From Candidatus Nomurabacteria bacterium (GTDB taxonomy: Bacteria > Patescibacteria > Paceibacteria > UBA9973): a stretch of 64,000 nt of DNA. The translations under genes were made by a program, and so were the position numbers. Below are positions 32,330-40,127 of this stretch, piece by piece. Numbering within the stretch: position 1 is the stretch's first letter; each line of letters starts with the position of its first letter. The notes beneath the pieces were generated by a model. That model was not told the DNA's origin and did not search any database. It was given only the letters and a program-made list of their open reading frames with translations. The stretch covers positions 50,191 through 114,190 of the forward strand of contig JAPLXP010000011.1 of assembly GCA_026396015.1 (NCBI GenBank), read 5' to 3'.

Positions 32330-34723
32330 TTATACCAAAACTTTTTTATAAAAAACTCGCTTTACCATTTCCACAGTAATAAAGTAACAAATAGTGATAC
32401 CTACTATCACAAACAAAATAACTAGCGGAAGTGGAGTAAATCCAAAGAAGTGACCGAGTGATGATAATGCAATACCAAGCGCAATTATTACAGCACCAAA
32501 CATCGCACACACCACTATCTTATGAGCAGGTTCTGATTTGAAAAATGACTTGTTGCTTCTTATAAAGAAAATTACTAAGGTTTGAGTTATAAAAGATTCT
32601 ACAAACCACCCCGTCTGAAAACCTGATCCGACTAAGTTAAATACTTTGAATAAAACAGCGAATGTTAGTAAGTCATAAAAAGCACTCGTAAGTCCAAAAG
32701 CAAACATAAATTTTTTAATATATTTTATATCCCAAGGTTTTGGCTTATTTAGATACTCTGACTCAACATTGTCATACGACAAAGAAAATTGAGAACTCTC
32801 ATATAATAAATTATTTAGCAGAAGTTGAACCGCAGTCATTGGAAGAAATGGCAAAAAAATACTTGAGATTGTCATAGAAATCATATTGCCGAAATTCGAT
32901 GATACTGCCATAGATATATATTTCATAGTATTGGCAAAAGTTTTACGACCCTCAATTACTCCGTTAATCAACTCGCTAAAACTTTTTTTCATAAGAATAA
33001 TATCGGCGGCTTCTTTCGCAACATCTACTGCATTATTAACTGAAATTCCAACATCAGCCATACGAAGTGCGGGTGCGTCGTTTATTCCGTCACCCATATA
33101 ACCAACCACATGACCATTTGCTTGAAGTGCCTTAATAATACGATTTTTTTGAGCGGGAGTTGCTCTTGCAAAAATAGAAATTTCATTTACTTTGATTTTA
33201 AGCTCTTCATCAGAGAGTAAATCAATTTCTGAATTTTCAATAATATGGAGAGTGTCCAATCCTACTTCTCTTGCCACATGTAAAGCAACGAGCGGGTGGT
33301 CTCCAGTAATTATTTTTATAGAAATACCTTTTATCTTTAGCTCGTCCAATACTTCTTTAACATCTTTTTTGGGTGGATCAAAAAATGCAATAAATCCCGC
33401 AAGTTTTAAATCATGCTCGTCGTTTCTGTCATAGGAATCTTTCTTTTCAGTCATAGTTTTTACACCAATAGCCAAAACCCTGTATCCCTCTTTTGAAAGT
33501 TTATTAAATAAATCATCGGCTTTTTGTTTTGAAATACTATCTATATTTGAAGATTGCAATATATATTCAGGAGCGCCTTTTGAAACTAATGTATGTTCTC
33601 CAACAAGTTCAAAAACAACACTGTCTCTGCGACGCTCAAAATCAAAAGGTATCTCGCTTACTTTTTTATAGAAAGAAAGGTCAAAATCTTTATACTTTTC
33701 TATAGCTTCATCAAGAGGTGTTTTAGTTCCTGTGTGTAAATAACTATTTGCAAAACCTAATCGTAAAACTTCTGAGGAATCATTCCCGTCTAAATCAAGA
33801 TATTTTACAACTTCGATTTTATCTTCAGTAAGAGTTCCTGTTTTGTCTGTGCATAACACATTCATACTGCCGAAATTTTCAACCACAGAAAGCTTCTTTA
33901 TAAGAACCCCTTTATGAGACATTTTTATTGAAGCTTTCGAAATATTCAATGCAATAATCATAGGCAAAAGTTCGGGAGTTATTCCGACAGCCAAAGCAAG
34001 AGCAAACAACAAAGATTCTATTACATTTCCTTTAGTAAGCGCGTTTACTAAAAAAACAACAACTGCCATGCAGACTACGGCTTTCATAATCAAAAAACTG
34101 AATGACTTTATTCCTCGTTCAAATTCACTCGAAACTTCTTTCGAAGAAAGTAAAAGAACAATGTTTGCAAATTTTGTTCTTTTCCCAGTCTCCGTTACTT
34201 TCGCTATTCCATATCCAGTAACTACGCCACTTCCAAGATATATTTTTTCGCCTATTGGTTTTCCAACAGGTAGTGATTCACCAGTAAGAGAAGATTCGTT
34301 TATAAAAATACTATTTCCCTCTACAATTTCGGCATCGGCAGATACTACATCACCAGCTTTTATTGCTATACAATCGCCAGGGACAAGATTTACTACAGGA
34401 ATTCTTATAACTACTCCGTCTCGCCATACATTTGCTTCTGGTGCGACTTTTGCAAGCAACATTTCCACCGTTTTTTGCGACTTGTAAGAAATAGAGAAAT
34501 CAATAATTGAGCTTGCAAAAATAATAGCAAGAATAAGTATCGTACTTATGTATGATCCTGAAATAAAAGAAATTACAGTAGCAAATAAAAGCAGAATAAT
34601 AAGCGGACTTTTGAACTCATTTAAAAATGTTTTAAATGCTGATTGTTTCTCTCGAGCTTCAACTTCATTCTTGCCCCAAGTCTTTAGGAGTGAAATCGCC
34701 TCATTTGTAGTTAATCCTTGCAT
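32330..34723 (-). CDS. mgtA: P-type Mg2+-transporting ATPase (MgtA/MgtB type)
   Basis: 797 residues. Type III P-type ATPase: phosphorylation motif CTDKTGTLTED, actuator motif SLTGESLPVG, hinge MGDGINDAPALRMADVGISV. About ten membrane helices, four before the actuator and P domains and six after. Somewhat shorter than enteric MgtA (~898). It imports Mg2+. The gene stands alone between two GC-rich inverted repeats (32281-32315 and 34851-34892) next to tRNA-Val, which is a hint of transfer. Codon use is again AT-rich, so any transfer is not recent or came from a similar genome. Confidence 0.92.
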   Translation of the reverse strand: MQGLTTNEAISLLKTWGKNEVEAREKQSAFKTFLNEFKSPLIILLLFATVISFISGSYISTILILAIIFASSIIDFSISYKSQKTVEMLLAKVAPEANVWRDGVVIRIPVVNLVPGDCIAIKAGDVVSADAEIVEGNSIFINESSLTGESLPVGKPIGEKIYLGSGVVTGYGIAKVTETGKRTKFANIVLLLSSKEVSSEFERGIKSFSFLIMKAVVCMAVVVFLVNALTKGNVIESLLFALALAVGITPELLPMIIALNISKASIKMSHKGVLIKKLSVVENFGSMNVLCTDKTGTLTEDKIEVVKYLDLDGNDSSEVLRLGFANSYLHTGTKTPLDEAIEKYKDFDLSFYKKVSEIPFDFERRRDSVVFELVGEHTLVSKGAPEYILQSSNIDSISKQKADDLFNKLSKEGYRVLAIGVKTMTEKKDSYDRNDEHDLKLAGFIAFFDPPKKDVKEVLDELKIKGISIKIITGDHPLVALHVAREVGLDTLHIIENSEIDLLSDEELKIKVNEISIFARATPAQKNRIIKALQANGHVVGYMGDGINDAPALRMADVGISVNNAVDVAKEAADIILMKKSFSELINGVIEGRKTFANTMKYISMAVSSNFGNMISMTISSIFLPFLPMTAVQLLLNNLLYESSQFSLSYDNVESEYLNKPKPWDIKYIKKFMFAFGLTSAFYDLLTFAVLFKVFNLVGSGFQTGWFVESFITQTLVIFFIRSNKSFFKSEPAHKIVVCAMFGAVIIALGIALSSLGHFFGFTPLPLVILFVIVGITICYFITVEMVKRVFYKKVLV

Positions 34724-34850
34724 AGTATTAAAAGTAATTATATGTTTAAACCAGTTTATTTTAACATTTTTTCTTTCATTCCTCTATCTTTTTAACTCAT
34801 AGCCCCCGCCAAAAAAGAAGCTCCGCGCGCATTCCTCCCCAGACCCCTCC

Positions 34851-34892
34851 TGCGCGCGGAATCCAAATCCGAAACCCCGCCGAATTTCAAAA
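34851..34892 (-). repeat. inverted repeat flanking the P-type ATPase gene, right copy
   Basis: Reverse complement of 32281-32315 with a 7-bp insertion (the GGATTT unit is doubled). Together they bracket about 2.5 kb containing only the Mg ATPase. Confidence 0.7.
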
Positions 34893-34975
34893 AATATTTG
34901 CCGAAGTTTTGTGAAATCCTTTTCCCAGAAAATTGCTTTCGCAAAACTTCGTCCGCACCGTCTAGTTCTATTCTG

Positions 34976-34990
34976 GTGCGCGATACAGGA
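34976..34990 (-). repeat. partial duplication of the tRNA-Val 3' end
   Basis: GTGCGCGATACAGGA is repeated at 35116-35130, where it is the 3' end of tRNA-Val, in the same orientation. Possible remnant of an integration site. Confidence 0.55.
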
Positions 34991-35116
34991 CCGTGAGTAC
35001 ACTTTTCGAATCTTATAGATTCTGTATACCTGTTCCATTCATGATTACATTCACAAGGAAAAGGTCTTCGCCTCCTGTGCGCAAGCAAAGCAGTTTACTT
35101 GCTATCGCTTACTTTG

Positions 35117-35189
35117 TGCGCGATACAGGAGTCGAACCTGTGACATCGTCAACGTCAATGACGCGCTCTACCAACTGAGCTAACCGCGC
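35117..35189 (-). tRNA. tRNA-Val (GAC)
   Basis: 73 nt, full cloverleaf. Acceptor GCGCGGT / ATCGCGC, D stem GCTC/GAGC, anticodon stem CGTCA/TGACG with loop TTGACGT (anticodon GAC), T stem ACAGG/CCTGT with TTCGACT. Discriminator A; CCA not encoded. Confidence 0.95.
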
Positions 35190-35400
35190 AAACATTTTAA
35201 ATTTCAAAACCTAAATAACTTATATTTCACAAACACTTGTTATCTACCAAAACAGCTAACCGCGCAAACATTTTAAATTTCAAAACCTAAATAACTTATA
35301 TTTCACGCGCAAACATTTTAAATTTCAAAACCTAAATAACTTATATTTCACAAACACTTGTTATCTACCAAAACAGCATAATCGCGCAATATTTTAAATC
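35179..35400. repeat. tandem array of the tRNA-Val 5' flank
   Basis: Unit of about 76 bp starting GCTAACCGCGCAAAC. Copies begin at about 35179, 35255 and 35306, with GCGCAA again at 35384. The middle copy is truncated to ~45-50 bp. Each unit contains the first ~12 nt of the tRNA gene plus its AT-rich upstream region, so the array arose by duplication of the tRNA 5' end and its promoter region. Confidence 0.85.
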
Positions 35401-35449
35401 CCCAAAAACCTATTTGACGATTATATCACAATGGATTATGATTTTCCAA

Positions 35450-35484
35450 TAAAAAAATCTGACCACAATAGTAGTCAGATTTTT
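35450..35484 (-). terminator. intrinsic terminator
   Basis: AAAAATCTGAC / GTCAGATTTTT, downstream of the membrane protein at 35490-35909. Confidence 0.8.
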
Positions 35485-35489
35485 AAATT

Positions 35490-35909
35490 TTATTGATAAA
35501 CACCGTGTTCACCAGCCTTTCTAGGTCTTTCTTTTTCCTTATCTTCTTTTTCTGTGGCTGCTGCAGGTAATGACGAACAGAAAAATGTGATGGAACCAGA
35601 AATGAAGACATTGAATATATTGAATCCATAAGCGTTGCTATGCAAGACAAGATACACAAAATAATAAAAAGTGCAGAATAATGATACAAAACAGAACACG
35701 ATTGCAAAAAATCTGTAAATGTCAGTAGTTCCACCGCTTTCTTTTGATTTAAAATACAAAAAAGCTAGAGATAATAAGGAAGTAGCAAAGGATGAAATAC
35801 CTTGCAAAATCAATGTCTGTAAATATTTTGAATCACTCAATATATAGTAATTCACAAACATAATCATAGCCATTGAAAGTAAGTAGATTGCTTGTAGTTT
35901 TCTATTCAT
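35490..35909 (-). CDS. hypothetical four-span membrane protein
   Basis: 139 residues. Four hydrophobic segments at about 8-24, 33-53, 66-85 and 95-113, then a charged cytoplasmic tail (TEKEDKEKERPRKAGEHG). No family was recognised. A canonical promoter lies upstream on the minus strand (TTGACA-17-TATAGT, about 35930-35960) and a terminator follows, so it is monocistronic. Confidence 0.6.
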   Translation of the reverse strand: MNRKLQAIYLLSMAMIMFVNYYILSDSKYLQTLILQGISSFATSLLSLAFLYFKSKESGGTTDIYRFFAIVFCFVSLFCTFYYFVYLVLHSNAYGFNIFNVFISGSITFFCSSLPAAATEKEDKEKERPRKAGEHGVYQ

Positions 35910-35983
35910 AATTTTAGGGTTTTAAAAACTATATAAATTTTAAGCCATATTGTCAATAAAAATTACAAAACATCTACGCAAAT

Positions 35984-36012
35984 TTGTCTTTTTTGTTAAA
36001 AATTGCTATACT
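35984..36012 (+). promoter_or_regulatory. promoter of the tRNA-Glu region
   Basis: TTGTCT, 17 bp, TATACT with an extended TGC. It lies 15 nt before the tRNA-Glu fragment at 36028. Confidence 0.5.
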
Positions 36013-36027
36013 CATTCTATGTTTTTT

Positions 36028-36081
36028 GGCCCTATCGTCTAATGCAATATAGACTATAGCTGACGCCGGCTTTCAAAAGCC
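36028..36081 (+). pseudogene. partial tRNA-Glu copy
   Basis: The first 15 nt (GGCCCTATCGTCTAA) equal those of the intact tRNA-Glu 93 nt downstream. Then about 19 foreign nt replace the D loop, then GACGCCGGCTTT and AAGCC match the anticodon arm. The T arm and 3' acceptor strand are missing, so it cannot fold as a tRNA. Confidence 0.75.
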
Positions 36082-36120
36082 ATAAAAAATATAATTGAAA
36101 TTTTATTGCAATGTTTCTAT

Positions 36121-36192
36121 GGCCCTATCGTCTAACGGTTAGGACGCCGGCTTTTCAAGCCGTTAATCCGGGTTCGATTCCCGGTAGGGTCA
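36121..36192 (+). tRNA. tRNA-Glu (TTC)
   Basis: 72 nt. Acceptor GGCCCTA / TAGGGTC, D arm GTCT...GGAC, anticodon loop TTTTCAA (anticodon TTC), T arm CCGGG-TTCGATT-CCCGG, discriminator A. CCA not encoded. MnmA, which thiolates this anticodon, is encoded in the window. Confidence 0.95.
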
Positions 36193-36194
36193 CA

Positions 36195-36231
36195 AAAAAT
36201 AAAAGTCTGCCGAAAGCAGGCTTTTATTTTT
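36195..36231 (+). terminator. tRNA-Glu terminator
   Basis: AAAAGTCTGC / GCAGGCTTTT with a 5-nt loop, then ATTTTTT. Confidence 0.8.
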
Positions 36232-36233
36232 TG

Positions 36234-36300
36234 TGACGGCCGGAGCGCGACCGGCGCGAGGCGGGGTCGCGAGATTTTTCAACAGAAAAATACTTGTGAC
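36234..36300 (+). repeat. dispersed ~67-bp hairpin element, copy A
   Basis: Matches the reverse complement of 2913-2979. Hairpin 1 is GCGC/GCGC (GTGT/GCAC in copy B); hairpin 2 is ATTTTTC-AACA-GAAAAAT, identical in both. It starts immediately after the tRNA-Glu terminator. Confidence 0.7.
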
Positions 36301-36425
36301 CACAAGTGACCCTAAGCATGTGACCTGCGTCACATGCGTCCGGGAATCGAAAGACTTTTCGTTCTCTGGTTTACCAGAGCGAAAAGTACCTGGCGATGTA
36401 GTCGCCGATAAGGCTAATGTCGGTC
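36286..36425 (+). other. train of stable hairpins, possible structured RNA
   Basis: Consecutive perfect or near-perfect hairpins: ACTTGT-GACC-ACAAGT; GCATGTGAC-CTGC-GTCACATGC; ACTTTTCG..CTCTGG-TTTA-CCAGAG.CGAAAAGT; GGCGA-TGTAG-TCGCC. GC content is well above the surroundings. An 83-codon open frame crosses it but shows no protein-like features. Confidence 0.5.
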
Positions 36426-36666
36426 CCGGTAACCCTAAATACTTTTCACAAACTCACGCTCCTCTCTCGTATTATGCAACATAATAACCTTTTTATTTTT
36501 CGAATGTTCCAGGACTTTATTGTATTCCTCGCTTGACGAATAATCCCATATAAATTTAATCAATAGCCAATTTAGATGATTCTTTCTTTTACCACACATA
36601 TCAGGTCGAAATTTTCGGACATCCTACAATAGCTATTTTTTCATACATCAATTATATAAAATAAAT
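36426..36666. other. non-coding stretch, possible small ORF
   Basis: No clear gene. A 54-codon frame on the minus strand (ATG at 36599, TAG at 36435, beginning MCGKRKNHLNWLL) is open, but there is no ribosome-binding site or TATAAT box near it. I regard it as doubtful. Confidence 0.3.
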
Positions 36667-36697
36667 AAAAAAAAACCTGCAAATGCAGGTTTTTTAG
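36667..36697 (-). terminator. intrinsic terminator
   Basis: AAAAACCTGC-ATTT-GCAGGTTTTT type stem just after the gene at 36719-37510; ends the pilin-cluster region. Confidence 0.8.
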
Positions 36698-36718
36698 CTC
36701 TAAACCAAAATTTAATTA

Positions 36719-37510
36719 TTATTTACAATAAGCCTTTCCTGAATTAAAAGCATCACTTGCAAGTTTGACTGCAACTGCCATCGCTTTTGCTGCTGCTGCT
36801 TTAGTTATATTATGATTTTTTGAGGCTTCAGCTTTTGTCATGCTATTACTCCTAGATAATTCAGCTTTTGAGATACCACGAGCAGATGATGCAGTTTTTT
36901 TTGCATTATTTAAGACAATCAATGCTGCGGCCTTGTCACCCTTGCGCTTTGTTTCTATTTCATTTTTTTTAGTCTTTAAATTACTAGTAGCCAAAGCTAT
37001 AGCTTCATTTCTAGCTATTTCAATAGGAATATCATTTGCTAAAAGGATAGCTGCGTTGTACACATTCCCTGCAGTACTCAAAGCACTATCACTAGCAGTA
37101 TCAATATTTTTGACCGCCAAAGAATATGCATTACCAGCACTAGTCAATGAAAGATCATAATCTCTCTTAATTTGATCTTGATTTGCCTGATATGTGACTT
37201 TTAAAGCATCTACACTTTTTGAATAATCAGAACTAAGACTATCTATTTGATTTCTATATGCCTGTTTAGCTGCTGACAATGCTAGTCTTTTAGTATTGTT
37301 TATAGTACTAAGACAAGCACTTTTACTTAAACTACCAAGAATAACACCAGGGTTTAATGTATTTATACCACTAGTAGCACCAGTTGTTGATGTATTCAGA
37401 TTGAGACCACCTGTTGTTGTGCCAGTATTTATACCTAACGCAAAAACAGGACTATTTACAAACAAAAAACTAAACAAAGCAAATCCAGCTATAAATTTAT
37501 TTTTTTTCAT
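36719..37510 (-). CDS. secreted Ala/Lys-rich helical protein
   Basis: 263 residues. Signal peptide at 1-24 (FIAGFALFSFLFVNSPVFA), a Thr/Gly-rich linker (25-60), then a long helical Ala/Lys/Ser-rich domain (66-260) with coiled-coil character. Two cysteines, at about 65 and 262, bracket the helical part and could form a disulfide closing a helical hairpin. No family was recognised. It lies immediately downstream of the pilin-like cluster on the same strand, so it may be an exported part of that system. Confidence 0.6.
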   Translation of the reverse strand: MKKNKFIAGFALFSFLFVNSPVFALGINTGTTTGGLNLNTSTTGATSGINTLNPGVILGSLSKSACLSTINNTKRLALSAAKQAYRNQIDSLSSDYSKSVDALKVTYQANQDQIKRDYDLSLTSAGNAYSLAVKNIDTASDSALSTAGNVYNAAILLANDIPIEIARNEAIALATSNLKTKKNEIETKRKGDKAAALIVLNNAKKTASSARGISKAELSRSNSMTKAEASKNHNITKAAAAKAMAVAVKLASDAFNSGKAYCK

Positions 37511-37544
37511 TTTTATGATTTAAATATTTTAATAATAAAAAAAC

Positions 37545-38915
37545 TTACTTGAGAGCACTCACAGCAATCCAGTAATGGTATACAGAGCTAGATCCACTTC
37601 CTGCCACAAATGAATGATGGTCTAATACTGTATAAGTGATGCCAGAAATACTAGCTAGTCCCCTTAAATTGGCAATCTCAACTTTTGCATTATGATCTGC
37701 ATTATCTTCCGCATGGGAAGAGCTATCAGCACTCATACCAGAAATTACGAAACGCACCTCAGTAGCAGTATCCATATTGTACGATGGATTTTCCTTCATA
37801 TTTTTAAGGACCACATGAGCAGGAAGTTCAGTATTCAAATTACTGAGAAATATTAGAGGTAATGGTGAATGAGTAGTAGTGACTGTCTTCGGATAAGAAA
37901 TCAAAACCCAAAAATAAGTTTTACTGTTTGCGCTATCTGACAACGTCTTGAGCTTAACAATAGCCAAAACAGGATCGTAGACTCTAGGGACAATAGCTCC
38001 CTTAATTTTATCCACCACAAGGGCTTTCGCTGAATTGGTCAAATCAATCCCAGTATCACCTGACACATAACCAGTTTCATTGAAATGAGTTGAAGAATCC
38101 TGATATTCTGAATTAATAAATGGATTATCATTTACAAAAACGGGGTTAGTTGTAGTGGAACCTGATTGATTTAATGTTTCTGACATTGGAGACACCGCAC
38201 AATTCAATGACAAGCCAGGTTTTGGTGCGTAGGCAATATACCAATGATAATAAACATGATTTATCATATCAGTAGAATTTGCAATTATATTCATCTCTGT
38301 AGTGATGTGTGGTATCCCGGGCTGCAATGTGCTAACATCCACATGATAATATTCAGCATATTTCTGTTTTGCATCAGACTGCACACTACCCAATGCAGCA
38401 TACATAGAATCATTGCTCTGGACATATGTGGCCACTCTCCAACAGCTTTTATCTATATTGTATTTACCTTTAAATGGAGAAGTAGCAAATGCACTATGTG
38501 TACCTCCATTACCACTTGGCTCATTACCTGAATTACCAGTAGGCCCATTAGGATCTGGTGTATTCACTTCGGCAGGAAAACCAATATCACTATATCCAGT
38601 ATTTGAAATATTAATCTCACCATTGTCTGTTATTTTAATTTTATTCTCACCCAATGTACTCAAGACAATACGCATAATACCAAATACAGACATCATAATA
38701 AAAATACCAATAATCCCATAGAGCATATGGGATTTACTGGTAGTTCTAACTTCTTCATCGTCTGGAGAGAGAAAATATTGCACTACTCCATAGAGAAAAT
38801 ATACTACAGCAACAGAAAACATAAATAGAATTAGTGGATTTAAAACAACTCTATTTATACTCTGCATGAGTGTCGCTACGCTAGCCTCTGCTACTGGTAT
38901 AAGATAAAAATTCAT
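37545..38915 (-). CDS. VirB2-pilin-like N-terminus fused to a large extracytoplasmic domain
   Basis: 456 residues. Residues 1-105 repeat the plan of the neighbouring small pilin-like proteins: a hydrophobic segment (LILFMFSVAVVYFLYGVVQYF), a polar turn with SPDDEEVRTTSKSHM, and a second segment (LYGIIGIFIMMSVFGIM). From about 140 on there is a large polar beta-rich region with repeated Tyr/Trp motifs (VYYHWYIAYAP; TYFWVLISYP; VYHYWIAVSAL). The C-terminal part is not recognised. It could be a tip or adhesin-like subunit of the pilus. Confidence 0.55.
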   Translation of the reverse strand: MNFYLIPVAEASVATLMQSINRVVLNPLILFMFSVAVVYFLYGVVQYFLSPDDEEVRTTSKSHMLYGIIGIFIMMSVFGIMRIVLSTLGENKIKITDNGEINISNTGYSDIGFPAEVNTPDPNGPTGNSGNEPSGNGGTHSAFATSPFKGKYNIDKSCWRVATYVQSNDSMYAALGSVQSDAKQKYAEYYHVDVSTLQPGIPHITTEMNIIANSTDMINHVYYHWYIAYAPKPGLSLNCAVSPMSETLNQSGSTTTNPVFVNDNPFINSEYQDSSTHFNETGYVSGDTGIDLTNSAKALVVDKIKGAIVPRVYDPVLAIVKLKTLSDSANSKTYFWVLISYPKTVTTTHSPLPLIFLSNLNTELPAHVVLKNMKENPSYNMDTATEVRFVISGMSADSSSHAEDNADHNAKVEIANLRGLASISGITYTVLDHHSFVAGSGSSSVYHYWIAVSALK

Positions 38916-38918
38916 ATA

Positions 38919-39296
38919 TTAACAGCCTGTTTCAACACCATTAAAATCTTTGTATGGAACACAAGGAATCATATCACTATTAAATTGAGTTGGACCAACA
39001 CCTGTACTATTTGCAATTACCCCAACAATACCCCAGAATGCTACAATAACAAACAAGCCGATCAAGCCTTGGATGATCTTTGCACGTGCACCTGTCTTTG
39101 CCTCCTCATCTGTAGACATTGTGTACTGAATGACACCCCAGATAAAGTAAACAGTAGCCAATGCGATCAATACTGGAATTACCTGATTTAATAATTTATT
39201 AACAGTAAAAATAAGACTACCTAAATCAGCAGCAAACGCAACAAATGGAGACACCACAGTAATGATAAACAAACTTAATAAAATATTTTTTTTCAT
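38919..39296 (-). CDS. VirB2-like pilin subunit
   Basis: 125 residues from the ATG at 39296; an upstream in-frame ATG at 39311 adds five residues. Signal peptide MKKNILLSLFIITVVSPFVAFA, then two membrane helices (IPVLIALATVYFIWGVIQY and LIGLFVIVAFWGIVGVI) joined by the acidic-basic loop STDEEAKTGARAKI. The C-terminus has a cysteine pair. This is the TrbC/VirB2 plan of type IV secretion pilins; in CPR these cluster with T4SS/pilus genes. Confidence 0.65.
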   Translation of the reverse strand: MKKNILLSLFIITVVSPFVAFAADLGSLIFTVNKLLNQVIPVLIALATVYFIWGVIQYTMSTDEEAKTGARAKIIQGLIGLFVIVAFWGIVGVIANSTGVGPTQFNSDMIPCVPYKDFNGVETGC

Positions 39297-39377
39297 AATT
39301 TTATACAACAATAAAACTCTAATAATAATAAACTAATTATAACATGTGTAATTAAAAAATAACAAGCACAAATACAG

Positions 39378-39677
39378 CTAGTTGCTATTCAGTTGTGGAA
39401 CTATCAACTTGTTATTGATACCTACAGTTGAAGACAAAACATTGACCAAACCCCAAATAGACACCATAACAAAAAGACCAATCAAACCCCAGATCATATA
39501 AGATTTACCTTGACTCCTCTTCTCCTCATTTTCTGGATTTATAAAATAAACAATTACACCCCAGATAAAAGCTGCAGTAGCAAGAGCAAATAACATAGGG
39601 ATAACAGAATTTGAAATAAAACAAGTTCCTAAATTAAATACATCGGCTATAGTTTTTAGTGTGTTTGAACAATTCAT
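39378..39677 (-). CDS. VirB2-like membrane protein
   Basis: 99 residues, closely related to its two neighbours: VIPMLFALATAAFIWGVIVYF, loop NPENEEKRSQGKSYM, MIWGLIGLFVMVSIWGLV. It lacks a recognisable cleavable signal peptide and starts with MNCSNTLKTIADVFNLG. Probably a second pilin or minor subunit. Gap of about 80 nt to the next gene. Confidence 0.6.
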   Translation of the reverse strand: MNCSNTLKTIADVFNLGTCFISNSVIPMLFALATAAFIWGVIVYFINPENEEKRSQGKSYMIWGLIGLFVMVSIWGLVNVLSSTVGINNKLIVPQLNSN

Positions 39678-39688
39678 ATAATAAATAA

Positions 39689-40081
39689 TTAGCTAGTACT
39701 TTTAATATCACTCACAGTCCCCTGTATCGCCTGAGCAATAACCCAAGAACCCAACAGTAACGCTGCGCCGATCAATGTATACATCAAAGTCTTTTTGGCT
39801 TCACTCAATTTTTCTGAATTACCTTGAGCTACCACAAAAAGAAAACCACTATATATAATAGCAAGAGCGACAATAGGTATACCAATCATAAGCACTATAT
39901 TTATAGCAGATTCAATAAAACTTGGAATTGTAGTAATACTATCTCCTAATGGATTATTTATTTTTACACTTAAAACAGAATCGGCCTGCACTGAATAAAA
40001 TGGAATTATCAAAAAAACATAAAGAAGTATTTTGTAAATATAATCTTTGTAATAAAATCCGTAAAAAATAATTCTTTTCAT
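39689..40081 (-). CDS. VirB2-like pilin, second subtype
   Basis: 130 residues. Signal-like N-terminus ending VFLIIPFYSVQAD, then IVLMIGIPIVALAIIYSGFLFV, loop AQGNSEKLSEAKKTL and YTLIGAALLLGSWVIAQAI. The loop differs from the DEE..R type of the three downstream genes, so this is a separate pilin subtype. TATTAT lies exactly 6 nt before the ATG. Confidence 0.65.
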   Translation of the reverse strand: MKRIIFYGFYYKDYIYKILLYVFLIIPFYSVQADSVLSVKINNPLGDSITTIPSFIESAINIVLMIGIPIVALAIIYSGFLFVVAQGNSEKLSEAKKTLMYTLIGAALLLGSWVIAQAIQGTVSDIKSTS

Positions 40082-40127
40082 TTTTATATAATAAGCTTAA
40101 TATTAATTAAACACAACACTCCGTCTT

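Larger units (their letters stand above)
34724..35116. other. non-coding GC-rich region between mgtA and tRNA-Val
   Basis: No convincing gene. It holds the right inverted repeat (34851-34892), an 8-bp IR CCGCGCGC / GCGCGCGG around 34823-34858, a large hairpin CGAAGTTTTG (34903-34912) / CAAAACTTCG (34942-34951), and a 15-bp copy of the tRNA-Val 3' end at 34976-34990. Open frames on the minus strand here look spurious (Arg/Gly/Phe-rich, low complexity). Confidence 0.6.

Noticed and set aside
34903..34951. Integron attC site
   Set aside because: CGAAGTTTTG/CAAAACTTCG is a simple palindrome; attC core-site motifs GTTRRRY and RYYYAAC in the right order are not present and there is no integrase.
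34784..35088. Two overlapping minus-strand open frames of 84 and 98 codons
   Set aside because: They cross inverted repeats and a tRNA-end duplicate, are Arg/Gly/Phe-rich and do not resemble a protein family.
35179..35400. CRISPR array
   Set aside because: Three near-identical units with no unique spacers, unequal lengths (76, ~50, ~77 bp), and unit ends derived from tRNA-Val.
36233..36484. 83-codon open frame on the + strand
   Set aside because: It runs over hairpin arrays and a dispersed repeat. Copy B of the repeat at 2913 is not in an open reading context, so coding is unlikely.
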